DNA of 64,000 bases. Origin: Thunnus maccoyii (lineage: Eukaryota; Chordata; Actinopteri; Scombriformes; Scombridae). A model generated the notes under the pieces. The model was not told the DNA's origin. It saw only the letters and a program-made list of their open reading frames with translations, and did not search any database. Below, one piece after another: positions 25,801-38,221 of the stretch. The stretch spans positions 22,162,425 to 22,226,424 of the forward strand of contig NC_056546.1 of the NCBI RefSeq assembly GCF_910596095.1, read 5' to 3'. A program made the translations under genes and the position numbers. Numbering within the stretch: the stretch's first letter is position 1; every line of letters begins with the position of its first letter.

Positions 25801-28800
25801 ACTTTAGAAAGCTCCCTTCAGAGAAAACATTATACAGCTGCTTAAACAAGTTTTAAAATTGGTAAAATTGGTGGAGTGCCCCTTTGACTATAAACACTTG
25901 ACATTACTGCCAACTATTTTCAAAGCATGGCATATGCTTTTGGATTGAATTCATACACTCCAAGCAACCACTGGTTTCAGCTGATTTCTTTTTGTTGAAC
26001 TTCAACATCATCATATGATAAGGCAAGCAGGGATAGTTTTGAATACTCTCCTTATAAGTATCACAAAGGATCTCAACTACATTTAAAGGCTAGAAGCTAT
26101 TAAAATCAAATGGTTTGGTGCATTTTGACTTATTTTCTTCCTTGATGACTTTCTAACATCAAAGCTTTTTGGCAGCAATTGCTCCAATCTTGGACATCAG
26201 AGTTGTTATTGATTTTCAGATAGTACTAAAATGAATGGAAGCCATTAGTTAACTGTTGGGTAGTAAATCAATCTCAAAAGGTACTCAATAACTACTCATA
26301 ACTTGTTGTATTTTCTGTGACCTTGGAGTGATTTTGTAGATACTGTGTAACCTACAGACTGAAAGCCAGTGATTATTCTTCACACACGCGTGTCTCTATG
26401 CAGTACCTTGGCAGACTCTACCATCTCCTACGAACCCTGGCAGGCAGGAGCAGATATAGGAGGAACCTCCAGTGTAGCTGCACTGAGCTCGCTCAGGAAT
26501 ATCACAGTTATGGGTGCCTTCTTCACAGGCGTCCACGGGTTGATTAACCTCTGAGGAGAAGAAGACGTAGGACATACTAAATATTTGGTGTTGAACATTT
26601 CAGATGAGATCCTGTTTGTTAGAGCATGAGCTGTCCTGATGTAGTGTAATGTATATATTATCTGACCTAGGCCTGCTGAACCTTTTCTGGGTAACTGAGA
26701 CCTAATTACACTTTCTACAAGAAAATCTCTGAAATAAAAATGTCACAGCACAACCGTTGGTTCAAAGTTGTTTGTGTGTACTTATTGGTAAGTAAGTATA
26801 CATGTGTTTTATTTTGTTCACCTTGGTCTACTTAATGTTTTAATGCATTTCATTACAGTTTATGTTTGTTTGTCTGAACTTGTTCACCAAAACCACCAGG
26901 TGAGATTCCTGGAATATGTAATTGTACTTGCACACAAAAACATCTTACCGATGCAGGTCTGCCCATCAGTACCAAACCGATATCCATCCTCACATTCACA
27001 GCGGAAGGTCCCGGGCTGGTTGTTGCAGATAGCATGGGAGCCGCAGATCTGAGTATTCTCTCTGCACTCATCAATGTCTGATAAATATAAGAGCCAGTTA
27101 TCATATGTTAATAACTGCCACATTAGGTCCAAGTTTGAATTTGGATCTGTGAAGTCTGGATTTGTCAAATCATGTCATGTCATTCGCTGTCAAATGTTTG
27201 GAGATCAGAGAGAAGAGCTTAATTAGATTTCTTAACTGCGAATGCTTCAAGATAGCATCTGTCTGAAATACATCCTTCCTCTTTCTACTGTATGTGCCTT
27301 GGAGCTCTTCCTGTCTTCAATGCAAAAGTCCCTTGGTTGTATAGACCATGGGTTGGGAATGAGGACCAGGCTGGATATGTTAACCTGGTCTGGGAGTATG
27401 GGACACTTTGTTTACCATGTGGGACTCCCTCTACTAATTGCTGAGATTGTCCAGTTCCCCAGGAAGGAAGGCTGTAGAAAGTCTGGGTTAATTAAAAGAT
27501 GTCTTCAAACAGATGTGGAAACTTTGATTTACTTGAAAGCGGAAAATACATGAATTGTGAGAATTAGAAAGCTACTACACCCTCTTTATTGCCACTAACA
27601 AAGATTATTTTTTGTATTATATAATATGTCATTCATACCATAGCACGTGCGACCGTCACCATTGAAGCCAGCAGCACACTGGCAGGTGAAGTGGGTCCCC
27701 TGTCCAGGTCGACAAACAGCGTTGGTGTCGCAGCCGTGTCTTCCAGTGAAACATGGGTTCTCCGCTGGCTGTCCTCCTGAGATTGGAAGGTGTATTTTAG
27801 GACAATGTTACTAGTATACTATTAACTTCCACAATTTCATGATAAATACGTATTTACAATTCAACAATACTGTCCCTCAGTAAGGATGTTATATGTTGTG
27901 ATCCAGGAAGGAAGCGAGCTCAGACGAAAACAGGGAGACAAGAATAATCTCCATGACCTCACCGTTGGTGTCCCCGATCTTGTTGCTCATGGCGAACCGG
28001 ATGAGTTCATTATTAGCATCGTACATGACAAAGACCTGATCCACGCTGAGCATCTGTGTGGGTTTCATGTCTCTCAAAGACTCGTCATGTAGGCAACTCT
28101 GGAAGGTGATGGTCTGACGCCACTGATACGTCCTGGTCTCAGTGGTGCCATCGGGAAAGCTCACCACGTAGTCCCGATTGGAGGATGAGGTGATCACTGA
28201 GAGATATGATAGGCAGAGAAGGAACAGGAAGATGATTGTTTTAGTCATTGCTTGTACAGACTTTTGTTATGATTACAAAAGCACAAAGGCTTGAGAAATA
28301 TTTTGGATGAAGCGGTTGGTTTGATGAAAAAATAAAACACTGTTTTTCAAATCTTAAGCTCATGCTGGATCTCTGTTTAGGCTGTGTCTCACAGTTGTTG
28401 CTGTACTGGTAGATCTCAGAGTAAGGGTCGATCTGCACAGTGGAGCCGCGAGACACCTCAGGAACCCGGCCTTCCAGGGTGGTGCTCACCACCAGGTGGT
28501 CGTGTTCATCGATGCCTTTGAACTCCTGCCTGATGGTCAGCTTCTCATTCCCTGGCAGAAAGGTCACTTCAGCCTGGCGTGTGAACTCTCCCCCTACAGA
28601 AGACAGACAAGAGAGGGTTAACTTTAAGACCCTGGCCTTGGATGAACTTTGGCTCCCCGCCTTCTGTCTCAGCTGAGGTAATGTGAGGGGAATTCAGCTG
28701 GACAGAGTGAGTAAAACTGCAGCTGTATGGCAAACTGTGCTTGCAGCAGCAGTGATATTTGTACACAGAGATTTCAGGACATTATGATTTTTTGGATCTA

Positions 28801-31800
28801 TCTTTATACTTTTGTTATTTTCTAACCAAGTGAAGCATGAGAAAGTCACATGAGAAGCTGGTGGCTGTAACATTATCAGATGTTGTTAGTGCAGTTGTAG
28901 AAATCTTTCCCTCACTCACCAACAATACTGAAGCCATTCCTGAATCCAGGCTGCTCCAGAGCAAATGCCCACCCAATCACACCACCGAGGGCTGACAGGG
29001 GCTGCAGTGAAGGGCCAAGGGTGTAAGGGATGTCACTGATGGCCACATAGGAGCGGCCGTCATTCACCACCACATATGAGTGGAGATCGTTGCTGTTAAA
29101 CTCAATCAGAGAAGGAGAGTCGCCTACATACACTTTTCCATGCACTTTACCATTCATCCTCTGAGGCTTTCCTGCAAAGCAAAGCAAAACCATCAATGTT
29201 GAGTAACAGAGTCATAGATTACACATACGTAGATTTGCTCTATTTGCTCATTTCAGGAGTTATGTAAGGAAAGGAGAGAACATTTCTGAACATAATTAGT
29301 GACTAAGTGAAACCGCAAGACAGCAGCTAAAAGATTTCCCCAAACATCCCCACATCTACAAGCTACCAAGATGAACATTTGATGTATTAAATACTTTCTG
29401 GATATTAAAGTCTTTAAAACAGTCAGTTTTTGGAAGCCATCCTGAAAGATAGCTCCACCATGTGTAGTGAGTGTTCAGTATACCTTTGTGTTTTAATTTG
29501 TTTCAGGTTGATGCTGTGAATATTTTGTATTTAGCACAGGCTAATTATATTGAAATTCTTTGTTGTGAATAACGTTAGCTATTCAACAAAGGTTTGACCC
29601 ACAATACAGCATTTTAAATTATTGTCTTAAGTGTTTGATCTTGGTTAGTTAGTGAGCAAGGCTAAATTACAAAACAGAGCACAGTAAATGTGGCATTTCT
29701 GTAAAACCTTTAGCTAATTTAGCTAGCCACACTAAGTAAACCTTTATCTTTTAAATTAGGAAGTGAGGCCAGCCACTTTTATTAGCTAAAGTGCAATTTT
29801 ACAAAACAGGAAGATGAATTAGACTGAATTAGACAAAACAACTATTCTAGGTTGCATCTTGGGCTTTGGGAAACATTGACTGATATTTTTCACCATTTTC
29901 TGACATTTTAATCAATTAATTGAGAGAGTAATTGACGGATTACGAAAAAAATTATTAGTTGCAGCCCTAGTCTTTTTGCTGTCACTATATAAGCTCAGAA
30001 ATTCATAGATAGCTAACTTTTTTTTATCTCACAGAATGAAACATGAAAATGTCTTAAATTTGCCATTTCATGCATTTAATCAAACCACAATCATCTCCAT
30101 TTCACTGAACTAGTAATAATGGCTACACTCTACAGGTTCCATAATGTATCTGAAGTCCATACCTTCTGCCACACACTGTATGCCGTTGCCATAGAAGCCA
30201 GGCCTGCAGTGACAGCAGTATCCACCGGAGTAGTCCTTGCAGTCAGAGAACTGGGAGCACTTATTTCTGTTATTCGCACATGTCCCAAGGTTGTATGAGA
30301 ACACTAAAAACATGGAAAATAAGAACAGGAAAAATATGACTGAAAGAATTAATTGATCAAGTTGCTATAATCCTCCAGCGCTGACAAGAGAGGCAAGCAA
30401 TTTTTAATTATACAAAATTACACTGGTATTACTCAGTTTCAGCCTTTCTCCTGTGGACTCACCATCTACATTTATATCTGTGTCATCCACCACCACCACT
30501 TCTGGATTGTCAGGTTGATGTGGCTGGTACTGAACTGGATGGATTTCAATTGGCCCCCCTTCTGTCTCGTAAGGAGGGTACTCCACTTGCTGTCCTGCCT
30601 CCTGCAGCGTGGCCTCAGTGGGCAGGTCAGTGACCTCACCTGGAGCCACGTTGGTAAAATAAGGAGAAGTTCCAATCTCATACACCCATACACCCCGGAG
30701 GCCAGAGTTGGTCTGTCTGTTTGGGGAAAAGGTTTAAAACACATTTTGCAGTTACTGTTCTTGATTATCTAGCCAGCAACACTGGTCAAGAAATGGTGTT
30801 CCTGTGCAGATAGTCATTGGTTGACTTACTCTGCTAAAGCCCTGACGGATCCCTCGTCATCAGTGGTGGTGCGATAGTACGGTCCCTGACTGGAGTACAG
30901 GAAACCCTGGACAAGACCCTTACTGAAGCCAGCTTGCATGATCACCCTACTGTCATCTACAGGCGTGGTGGCAAACTGTATCCCATCCCTTGTATACAGG
31001 ACGATAGCATATGAGGCGGTCTCCAGGGATGCAATGACCAGCTGGAAGGTGTTTCTCTGTGTAATAAAACATTAGAGAGGATGTAAATGACCAGTTCCAC
31101 TCCAGATAACTTGAATAACCATGTGACGCTCACCTTCTTGTTGATGCCATCTCCTTTGCTTTGAGGTTCTTTAGAGGCAACATCTACCCAGGTGATCACC
31201 ACAACATGGGTAGGACTGACTTCATCATCTTCTGGGAAGGCCCTGTTGATGTGGTCGGCTGCCCGACGCAGAGTGTCTGGACTAATGTCTTGACGGAAGA
31301 AAACTTTCCCCACAGCATCACTTGTGTCCAGGTCTCCTTGCAGAGCTGCAATCATGCCGAATTCTGGCGTCATTTTGCCAAGATATGTCGACTCGCTTGA
31401 TGGCTCTGCTGTGGCAACAAAACCATTGGTGTTGATCTGAAATTAAAAACTCAAGTTGGTGATGGGGATAACAAGAACTAAGATGATTGTAACACTGGGC
31501 GACTTTCTTTGTAATAACTACAACACATGATGAACTGTTTCACAGCAGAGGCAAACCCAGTCCAGTCTGACCCACTTTGATCTTTACTCCAAACTCATTA
31601 GACTAATGATCCGAGTCAGCTGCTATGTCCTACAAAGCGCTAACGAACAAACAAGATACCATTTAACACAGATTTAACACACTTACGGTTTAATGCGTAA
31701 CACTTGCAGGGCCCATAAAAAAGGAAAAACCTGGGCTCATGTCAAACACACACACATACACACACACAAACACACACACACATACACACTCTGCACATGG

Positions 31801-34715
31801 GGCTCCTCCACTTCCTGACCAGGGGAAAACAAGAGCACTATTCCTGGCCCGGGCCACTCTGTTTCCTGTCCTTGCCCCTGACAAGCAGCCCCAGAGAGCC
31901 TGAAGATTACACACTAATCTTCATTACAGAGACTTCCTGCCAAAGTGGAAGATAGAGCTGGGAAAATTATCAGTAATTCTGATTTCTGTAGAAAGATCTT
32001 TAAAGTTAGCGGGATACCCACACATACCAGGGCTTGATGGAATATGAATCACTATCACAAGGAGACAATAAAACCTCGTAGATTAGAGAAAAGTGTGAAA
32101 AGCATTACTGTTCAGCTGCAGGGCACAGACAGTTCAGACTGTCTCGTAGGCTAAACGAAAATAAAACCTTAAGGCCATCTTGACTACAGTGGAGAAAAAT
32201 GTTTGTGGTGGGCGATGTAGGGATGTAGGGATTTGGATCTAGTCAGCTGTGGGAAAAACCCCCTAGACTGATTGTTATAATAAGGAATTTAATATTTTTT
32301 CTCAACCTCAGTCTCATCTGTTAACCACAACTTTTTGCCTCCCCTCTCCTCTGATGAGATCAGGCATGTTACTGCTCCATAAATGTTAGTACTTTTGAGT
32401 AAAAGTCCTACATGAAAAATCCTACTTAAGCAAAAGTACATAAGTATTAGCAACAAAGTATACTTAAAGTAATGTACTTAAAATTCATAGAACTTCTGGG
32501 CAAAGCTTTCAAATTAAAAGACCAAGTTCCAACATTTTCTGAGTACTTCAACTACAAAGGAAGGAAAGTAAATTTACTGAAGTTTAAATTTAAATTTACT
32601 GAAATTATGCTATATTATCCTATATAAAACAAGTGCATTTAAATATGTAACTCATACAGTGGTAGAAGAAGTATTCAGATCCTTTTCTTTACTAAAGGTA
32701 CCAATACAGCAATGTAAATATACTCCATTACATGTAAAAGTCCTGCAAGAAAAATCCTACTTAAGTAAAATTACAAAAGTATTATCAGCAAAATGTAGTT
32801 AAAGTATTTCAGTAAAAGTAGTGGTTTGGTCCCTCTGACTGATATGTTATTATATATGACATCATTAGATTATTGATACTGAAGCATCGGTGTCTAAGCA
32901 GCATGTTACTGTTGTAGCTGCTGGACGTGGAGCTAGTTTGAACTACTTTATATACAGTTAGCTAGTTTAGTCCAGTGGTTCCCAAGCTAGGGGTTGGGCC
33001 CCTCCAAAGGGTCACCAGATAAATCTGAGGGTTTGTGAGATGATTAATGAGAGAGGAAAGAAGAAAAAAAAAAAGTTCTGATACTGTTTTCAGTTTTGGG
33101 TTTTTTTTTTTAATGTTTGATTTTTGGTGAAATATTGGATGATTTGAACATTTATTGAAATGAAACCATGTGAGAAGTTTAGAGGGAAAAATCACTATAC
33201 AACTCATAGACATCTGAAATGTGACCCCGACTACACACTGCTTTTTGTAAGACGTCAAAAGCCAAAAAATTTGGCAATGCATTAACAATGCGTTGTATTT
33301 TAAACACTTGTTATATTATCCATGTGTCATATCTTCATCGAAAAAACAACTAAAGCTGTCAAATAAACGTAGTGGAGTAGAAATTACGATATCTCCCTCT
33401 GAAATGTAGTGGAGTGGAAGTATAAAGTGGCAGAAATTGAAATGGAAATACTCATGTAAAGTATAAGTACCTCAAAATTGTACTTAAGTGCAGTACTTGA
33501 GTAAATGTACTTAGTTACTTTCCCCCACTGTTACAGAGTTATGTAGTCTGTTAGTTAATATGACTGTGGGACACCTGAGCTCATGACCATTTATGTCACT
33601 GTATGGGAAACTTTTAAATAAATTAAAGCTTGAATTGTTGATAAAACAGAAATAAATGTTTACTGCTTCAAGTATACTTGACACAGAATGTCATCTAGGC
33701 TTCTGACTTTTTTAAAACATAAAACACGGACATTGCTTATAGGAAAATGTTGAGTTCCTGCTTTTCTAGGGGGAATACCTTTTGTACATAATTACTCTAC
33801 GATAACATGCAGCACAATTAAAACAAAGATGCAGCGCTTTTCTTTGAAAAGGAGAATCACAGGGAATAAAGGGCTGTTTGTCTGCCCTACACAATGGTGC
33901 AACTTTCATCCAAATGTTGCTATTGCCCTTTTTCCATGTATTTTAAAAGCCCCACATGGAAACAACAAATAATAAACACACTAAGTCTTTAGGAAATAAC
34001 TTTGTCACAGAGTGTAACTATTTTCCATAGTACAAATGTTATTTGTACTCCTGCCCTCTTATGTGAGCATGAACCCTATATATACATAATTGTTTCAAGG
34101 AAGCATGCCTTTATGACCACATTGTTACGTGAGATGGCAGATGTTCTGGGGTGGATTTCAAATTAAGTTCCTGGAGTACTTTAGTCTTTCGGTCAACAGT
34201 AAAATAATAACCTCAGGGGAAGCTGGAAGAATGTGTGGACACATGCATTCCACGAGATACTGCAGCCTCTGTGATAAGTTAACCAATATTTACAGGGAGC
34301 GACAGAAAAAGTCATACCCTGCCCCAGATATATTTTGCAACTTCCAGGCATTGTTTAAGGTTCAAACTACTGACCCCTTTTCATTTATTACTGCCCGGGG
34401 TGCCGTGCGCAATTACGCAAAAACGATGGACAGTCCACCCTTACTAGTAAATTCCTTTCATTAATTAAAACGAGCACGACTAATAGGGTACCAAGATGTG
34501 GATAAACTTACAAAGATGCTGTCGAAAGTGCCATCATAAAATAATATTGGCTTGTCCAGTTCAAATCGGTGCGTCTGATCAGTCCCCGTTTCCAGTAACT
34601 GGTCTCTTGCGCTTGGACCGAAAGGAAAAAGCTCCCCTCGCGTTATGCTCTGCACCGACGCCACAAATCCGAGAAAAGTCGCACAGACGAGCCATCCTTG
34701 CTCCTGCCAAACCAT
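19852..34715 (-). CDS. nid1: Nidogen-1 (entactin), complete, 20 coding exons
   Basis: Basement-membrane glycoprotein bridging laminin and collagen IV. Coding exons (plus coordinates): 34512-34715, 31134-31436, 30830-31056, 30463-30716, 30163-30303, 28920-29171, 28393-28593, 27963-28196, 27639-27776, 26949-27077, 26407-26550, 24904-25023, 24150-24380, 23799-23971, 22838-22964, 22531-22702, 21756-21913, 21553-21676, 20624-20736, 19852-19976. Phases agree at every junction; total 1,189 aa (human 1,247). Order: signal peptide (cleaved near 23), NIDO domain (about 90-250), short acidic/proline linker, EGF1 (330-376), G2 beta-barrel (377-605), four EGF modules (606-782; DIDEC and DVDEC calcium-binding starts in EGF3 and EGF5), thyroglobulin type-1 (783-859; [12 protein letters not shown]), linker, LDL-receptor-type propeller (918-1148; VYWTDI, MFWTDS, LYWADW, IYYTDW), final EGF. 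The human acidic tyrosine-rich linker segment is missing. nid1 rather than nid2 by its single thyroglobulin domain and by residue match. Confidence 0.97.
21086..21108. repeat. (CA)n microsatellite in nid1 intron 18
   Basis: About eleven CA units, interrupted afterwards by 'tacaca'. Intronic, no splice site nearby. Confidence 0.85.
25735..25885 (-). mobile_element. Interspersed repeat end in nid1 intron 11
   Basis: Read on the minus strand it begins 'aaaggggcactccaccaatt' and continues through 'gagctttctaaagtctga' and 'aataaccccgatgacgtcat'. The same words in the same order occur from 39,109 on the plus strand. It is therefore a copy of the TTAA-type element described there. Its other end was not located in the intron. 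Confidence 0.5.
29857..29970. mobile_element. hAT-like repeat terminus in nid1 intron 5
   Basis: It shares 'tttgggaaacattgactgat', 'tttttcaccattttctgaca' and the terminal 'attagttgcagcccta' with the family seen at 41,849-42,731. Only the right-hand end is preserved in this roughly 1-kb intron, which otherwise holds nothing recognisable. Confidence 0.55.
31745..31790. repeat. CA-rich simple repeat in nid1 intron 1
   Basis: Imperfect (CA)n with ATA interruptions, about 300 bp upstream (minus strand) of the exon 2 acceptor. Confidence 0.8.
32481..33540 (-). repeat. Composite element copy 2 in nid1 intron 1
   Basis: Reverse-complement counterpart of 15,016-16,070. The outer element runs 32,657-33,540, the nested hAT-like element starts at 32,973 (cagtggttcccaagc), and the extra flank is 32,481-32,656. 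Just beyond the flank, 32,377-32,480 contains yet another piece of the outer element type ('tcctacatgaaaaatcctac'). This copy therefore appears to have landed in, or recombined with, a pre-existing relative. Confidence 0.75.
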
Positions 34716-34870
34716 TGTTCGTGTTTCACAGGCAGTTGAGCAGTCCTGTGGTTAGTCCAAGCCAGGTTCGCGGAGAGTGACGCACAGGCTCCACTAAAGA
34801 AAGTTCAGTCAGAGTTTGAGAGGGGCGTGGGGCGGAGTTGAGTTGAGAAGGGCGCTTAGAACTGCTTTCG
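34716..34870 (-). promoter_or_regulatory. nid1: nid1 5' UTR and proximal promoter
   Basis: Immediately upstream of the ATG (rc context GAACAATGG), a GC-rich patch at about 34,820-34,845 contains 'ggggcgtggggcgg', a double GC-box/KLF-type motif. No TATA box is obvious. The true start site is not determinable from sequence alone. Confidence 0.4.
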
Positions 34871-35539
34871 TAAAAACCACCAACACTGGAAAAAGAAATG
34901 AGAGGTAGCCTATACTTTACTTTTCATGTCGCTCCGAGAACAGATTCCTGAAGTGATATAGTACTGACTGTAGTCTGGCATCCTCTAGGTAAGTTTGTTG
35001 GCAGGTCAACCAGATATCTTCAGTGATGGCGTTTGGCCCAGTTTGAAAAACAAAACACTGCATTACACTACACAGCAGTTTTAACTGTTAGTTGAGGATA
35101 GAAGTGGACACAGAGAAGCACAGAGGTCAGTTTCACATCAGACCCCTCTATTAAAATTCTGACTTGCAACTCATTGTTCCACTGTTGCCAATACAGTAGG
35201 AAGCAGCCCTCTCTGTTTGGATGAAAAGGTATTACAATACAGGGTCCACTGTGTGGGAGGTCCAAGTGTCTTCATAGGGACAACACTGGAACTGTATTAG
35301 GAGGTTTGGACACAGGCCAAGGGGCCATCAGAGCATAAACATCAGAGCATGGACCAGTTACCGGCAACAGAGCCCCACGGCCAGTTTGATTGAAACATTA
35401 TGTAAAGGACAATATCACAGAGCAGTGTACCATACACTAATCATTTGAGGCATGCCACTGTGGCTATCAGACTCGACTCCAGCTGGGATAATGAGATGTT
35501 TCTACCCCGCTAACGGATGGTCAGTCATCCGTCCAACAC

Positions 35540-36070
35540 TTTGGTCCAGTTATCTGAACAACTACTGGCCACATTGCAGTGAAATGTGAATATGGGTATT
35601 CATGGTCCCTGTGATTCCTAATGATTTCTGGTGACATCTGACCTTTGTGTGGTGCTACCATTAGCTCAAAATGTCTCCTTGACCTACACAGTAATCCATG
35701 GCAGTGTATTTTTAGTAATTAGTGTAACAGCTGATTTCCAAATCAATGCCTAACTTTCCATTGTAACTGATATGAATTATTATTATCCCCTGATGATGGA
35801 TCATAAAGTTTTTGGTGACCCCCTCACCTTTTGACACCATCCCATCAGGCCAAGATTTTCACTACACTAAAGATCCTTAGCATGTTAATGCTCCCCCCGG
35901 GAATGAGCCATTTCTACTTCTACTTCTAGACTCTCCATGAGCCTCCCTCTTGCACCACCCTCAGGCCAAAATGTCGTTTTTCACACAAGATATAATGGCC
36001 AGATTGCAGTGAAATGAGCAGGGCACATTTATGCTTCCAAGGGGGAAACATCCTTGTGATTATTATGAAA
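35540..36070. repeat. Degenerate interspersed/tandem repeat block
   Basis: Units sharing 'ggccacattgcagtgaaatg' / 'ggccagattgcagtgaaatg' and 'cctgatgatgga...ttttggtgacccc' recur about every 220 bp. The vocabulary (gatcccctgac, catcaggccaaaa) matches the block at 49,720-49,975 and is a repeat type I know from teleost intergenic DNA. It lies in the intergenic space between nid1 and gpr137b. Confidence 0.55.
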
Positions 36071-37150
36071 CCATGGCCCATTCTTAAGAATCACCCTCAG
36101 GTCTAACTTTCCATTTTTAGCCCCTCTACTGGTAGGGCTCAAAGACGAGTTTCTTCTCAAACAATCGCGCAGTGTAGTGAATGCTGTAACATCAGCTAGG
36201 GCTTTATCTTGCTGTTGCATGTTTTGATAAAACAAAGTATAAGCAACCTTAATATTTGTTATATCTGCTCTCAACATATTAGAATTTGCAGGATTGTTGG
36301 ACAATATATCATTTGAACTTGACATTTTCTCAATCTGGTGTTAGCAGTTACAGCTCCCAAGTGGTTTCATGTCAAGACTCTAAATAGGACACAGATGAGA
36401 TGCAAGTTTTTTACTTTTTCTTTTTCTTGAATTGACTAGTAAACAACACTGTAAATTATGATGATTTGAATAGCATTCATTAAATCAGCATGTGCGCGAG
36501 ATTATGCCTGGAGTTTTATATATCTTTGTTTCCAAAATTCAATTCCAAAAAGACAATTCTTTGCTTCCATAAATAGTCACCAATTAAGGTAAATGATGCC
36601 ACTAAATGAGCAGTAATTGTTAGTATGGACATTAGCAGCCATTGTAAGACATTTACATTTAAACTACTAGTAGTTTATTTTTTTTGAAAAGAGAATTCAA
36701 AATATTCAATGTAGTGTGATGTTTTCCAAACGGATATCATAACATTTTGGAAAGAAAATATAGTATATAAGTGAATTCATGCATTGAACATTCAACCTAT
36801 TGTATTTTGCACTTTTTATTGTTCTTTTTATTGATGATATCCTATGTTCTAGCTTGAATTAAGTCATGAAGAAGATTTCTCCCTTCCTGGATCCCTCCAG
36901 GTGTTACAACCATAATACAGTGTGAAAGTGCCATCTCCTGGTCAGTTTGTGAAGCTTGCATTTGTGGTTTGGTTTCTGAATATGCTCTCCAGGGAATTAA
37001 AAGGTTTGCAGAATTGAACATAGATACATTTACATCAGATACTGTACAAAATATGTGTTTGATTATTTTATTATATAACAAAATATTACACAGATATTTG
37101 AATTACAGTAGTGAGGGCTAATTTAAGTGAAATTTACTCACAAAAGAAAA
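36071..37150. other. Intergenic, nothing recognised
   Basis: A+T-rich, stops in all frames, no repeat family identified with confidence. Confidence 0.4.
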
Positions 37151-37156
37151 CATTAT

Positions 37157-38039
37157 GTTGTCTTCCTCAAGCTCGGGTCCTCTACCAGAGGCCTGGGAGT
37201 TTGAGGGTTCTGCGCAGTATCTTAGCTGTTCCTAGAACTGCGCTCCTCTAGACAGAGACCTCAGATGTTGTACCCGGAATCTGCTGGAGCCACTCTCCCA
37301 GTTTGTGGGTCACAGCCCCCAGTGCTCCAATTACCACTGGCACCACTGTTGTCTTCACTCCCCACATCTTTTCTAGCTCCTCTTTCAGCCCTTGGTATTT
37401 TTCGATCTTCTCATGTTCCTTCTTCTTGATGTTTCTGTCGCTTGGGATAGCTACGTCTATCACTACTGTCTTCTTCTGTTGTTTGTTGATCAACACGATG
37501 TCCGGTTGGTTAGCCATCACCAGTTTGTCAGTCTGGATCTGGAAGTCCCAGAGGATCTTGGCTTGGTCATTCTCAACCACCTTAGGAGGTGTCTTCCATT
37601 GTGACCTTGGGACCTCCAACCCATACTCAGTGCAGATGTTCCTGTACACTATGCCAGCCACTTGGTTATGTTGTTCCATGTACGCTGTTCCTGCCTGCAT
37701 CTTACACCCTGCCACTATGTGCTGAACTGTCTCAGGAGCATCGTTGCACAGCCCGCACCTGGGGTCCTGTCTGGTGTGGTAGATCCTCGCCTCTATTGAT
37801 CTTGTACTGAGTGCCTGTTCTTGTGCTGCCATGATTAGTGCTTCTGTGCTGTCCTTCAGTCCAGCCTTTTCCAGCCACTGGTAGGATTTCTTGATATCAG
37901 CTACTTTTTCTATCTGTCGGTGGTACATGCCGTGTAGGGGCTTGTCCCTCCATGATGGTTCCTCCTCCTCCTCTGCATCATCGGGTTTCTGCTGCCTGAG
38001 GTATTCACTTAGCAGTTCATCTTTGGGGGCCATCTTCTT
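37157..38039 (-). mobile_element. R4/Rex6-type LINE 3' part, copy 2
   Basis: The minus-strand open frame ending at 37,248 keeps about 260 residues of the C-terminal region of a Rex6-type non-LTR retrotransposon. It includes MAAQEQALSTRSIEARIYHT, the zinc-knuckle-like CGLCNDAPETVQHIVAGC (C-x2-C-x7-H-x4-C) and the endonuclease core NQPDIVLINK...VVIDVAIPSD. The frame ends at TAG in GTCTCTGTC-TAG, where copy 1 reads CAG. It is also cut short after GGAAGACA, lacking the C-rich/TA tail of copy 1. The 5' boundary falls at an 'acatgtatatacatacacat' tract. Reverse transcriptase proper is missing. Confidence 0.8.
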
Positions 38040-38221
38040 GATACACACACATGTATATACATACACATGTATATATGCACCCCAGTACACCTATACCACC
38101 CACTATGACCTTAATAATAAACATTAAGTAGAATTTTCACCTTTCTGACAATGTCAACAAAAACTGAAAATGAATAAGCTAAATGTAGAATTTATGGCAG
38201 AGCTGTTGTATTGGATTACAT

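Noticed and set aside
37303..37725. 140-codon plus-strand frame
   Set aside because: Antisense shadow of the Rex6-type endonuclease frame on the minus strand.
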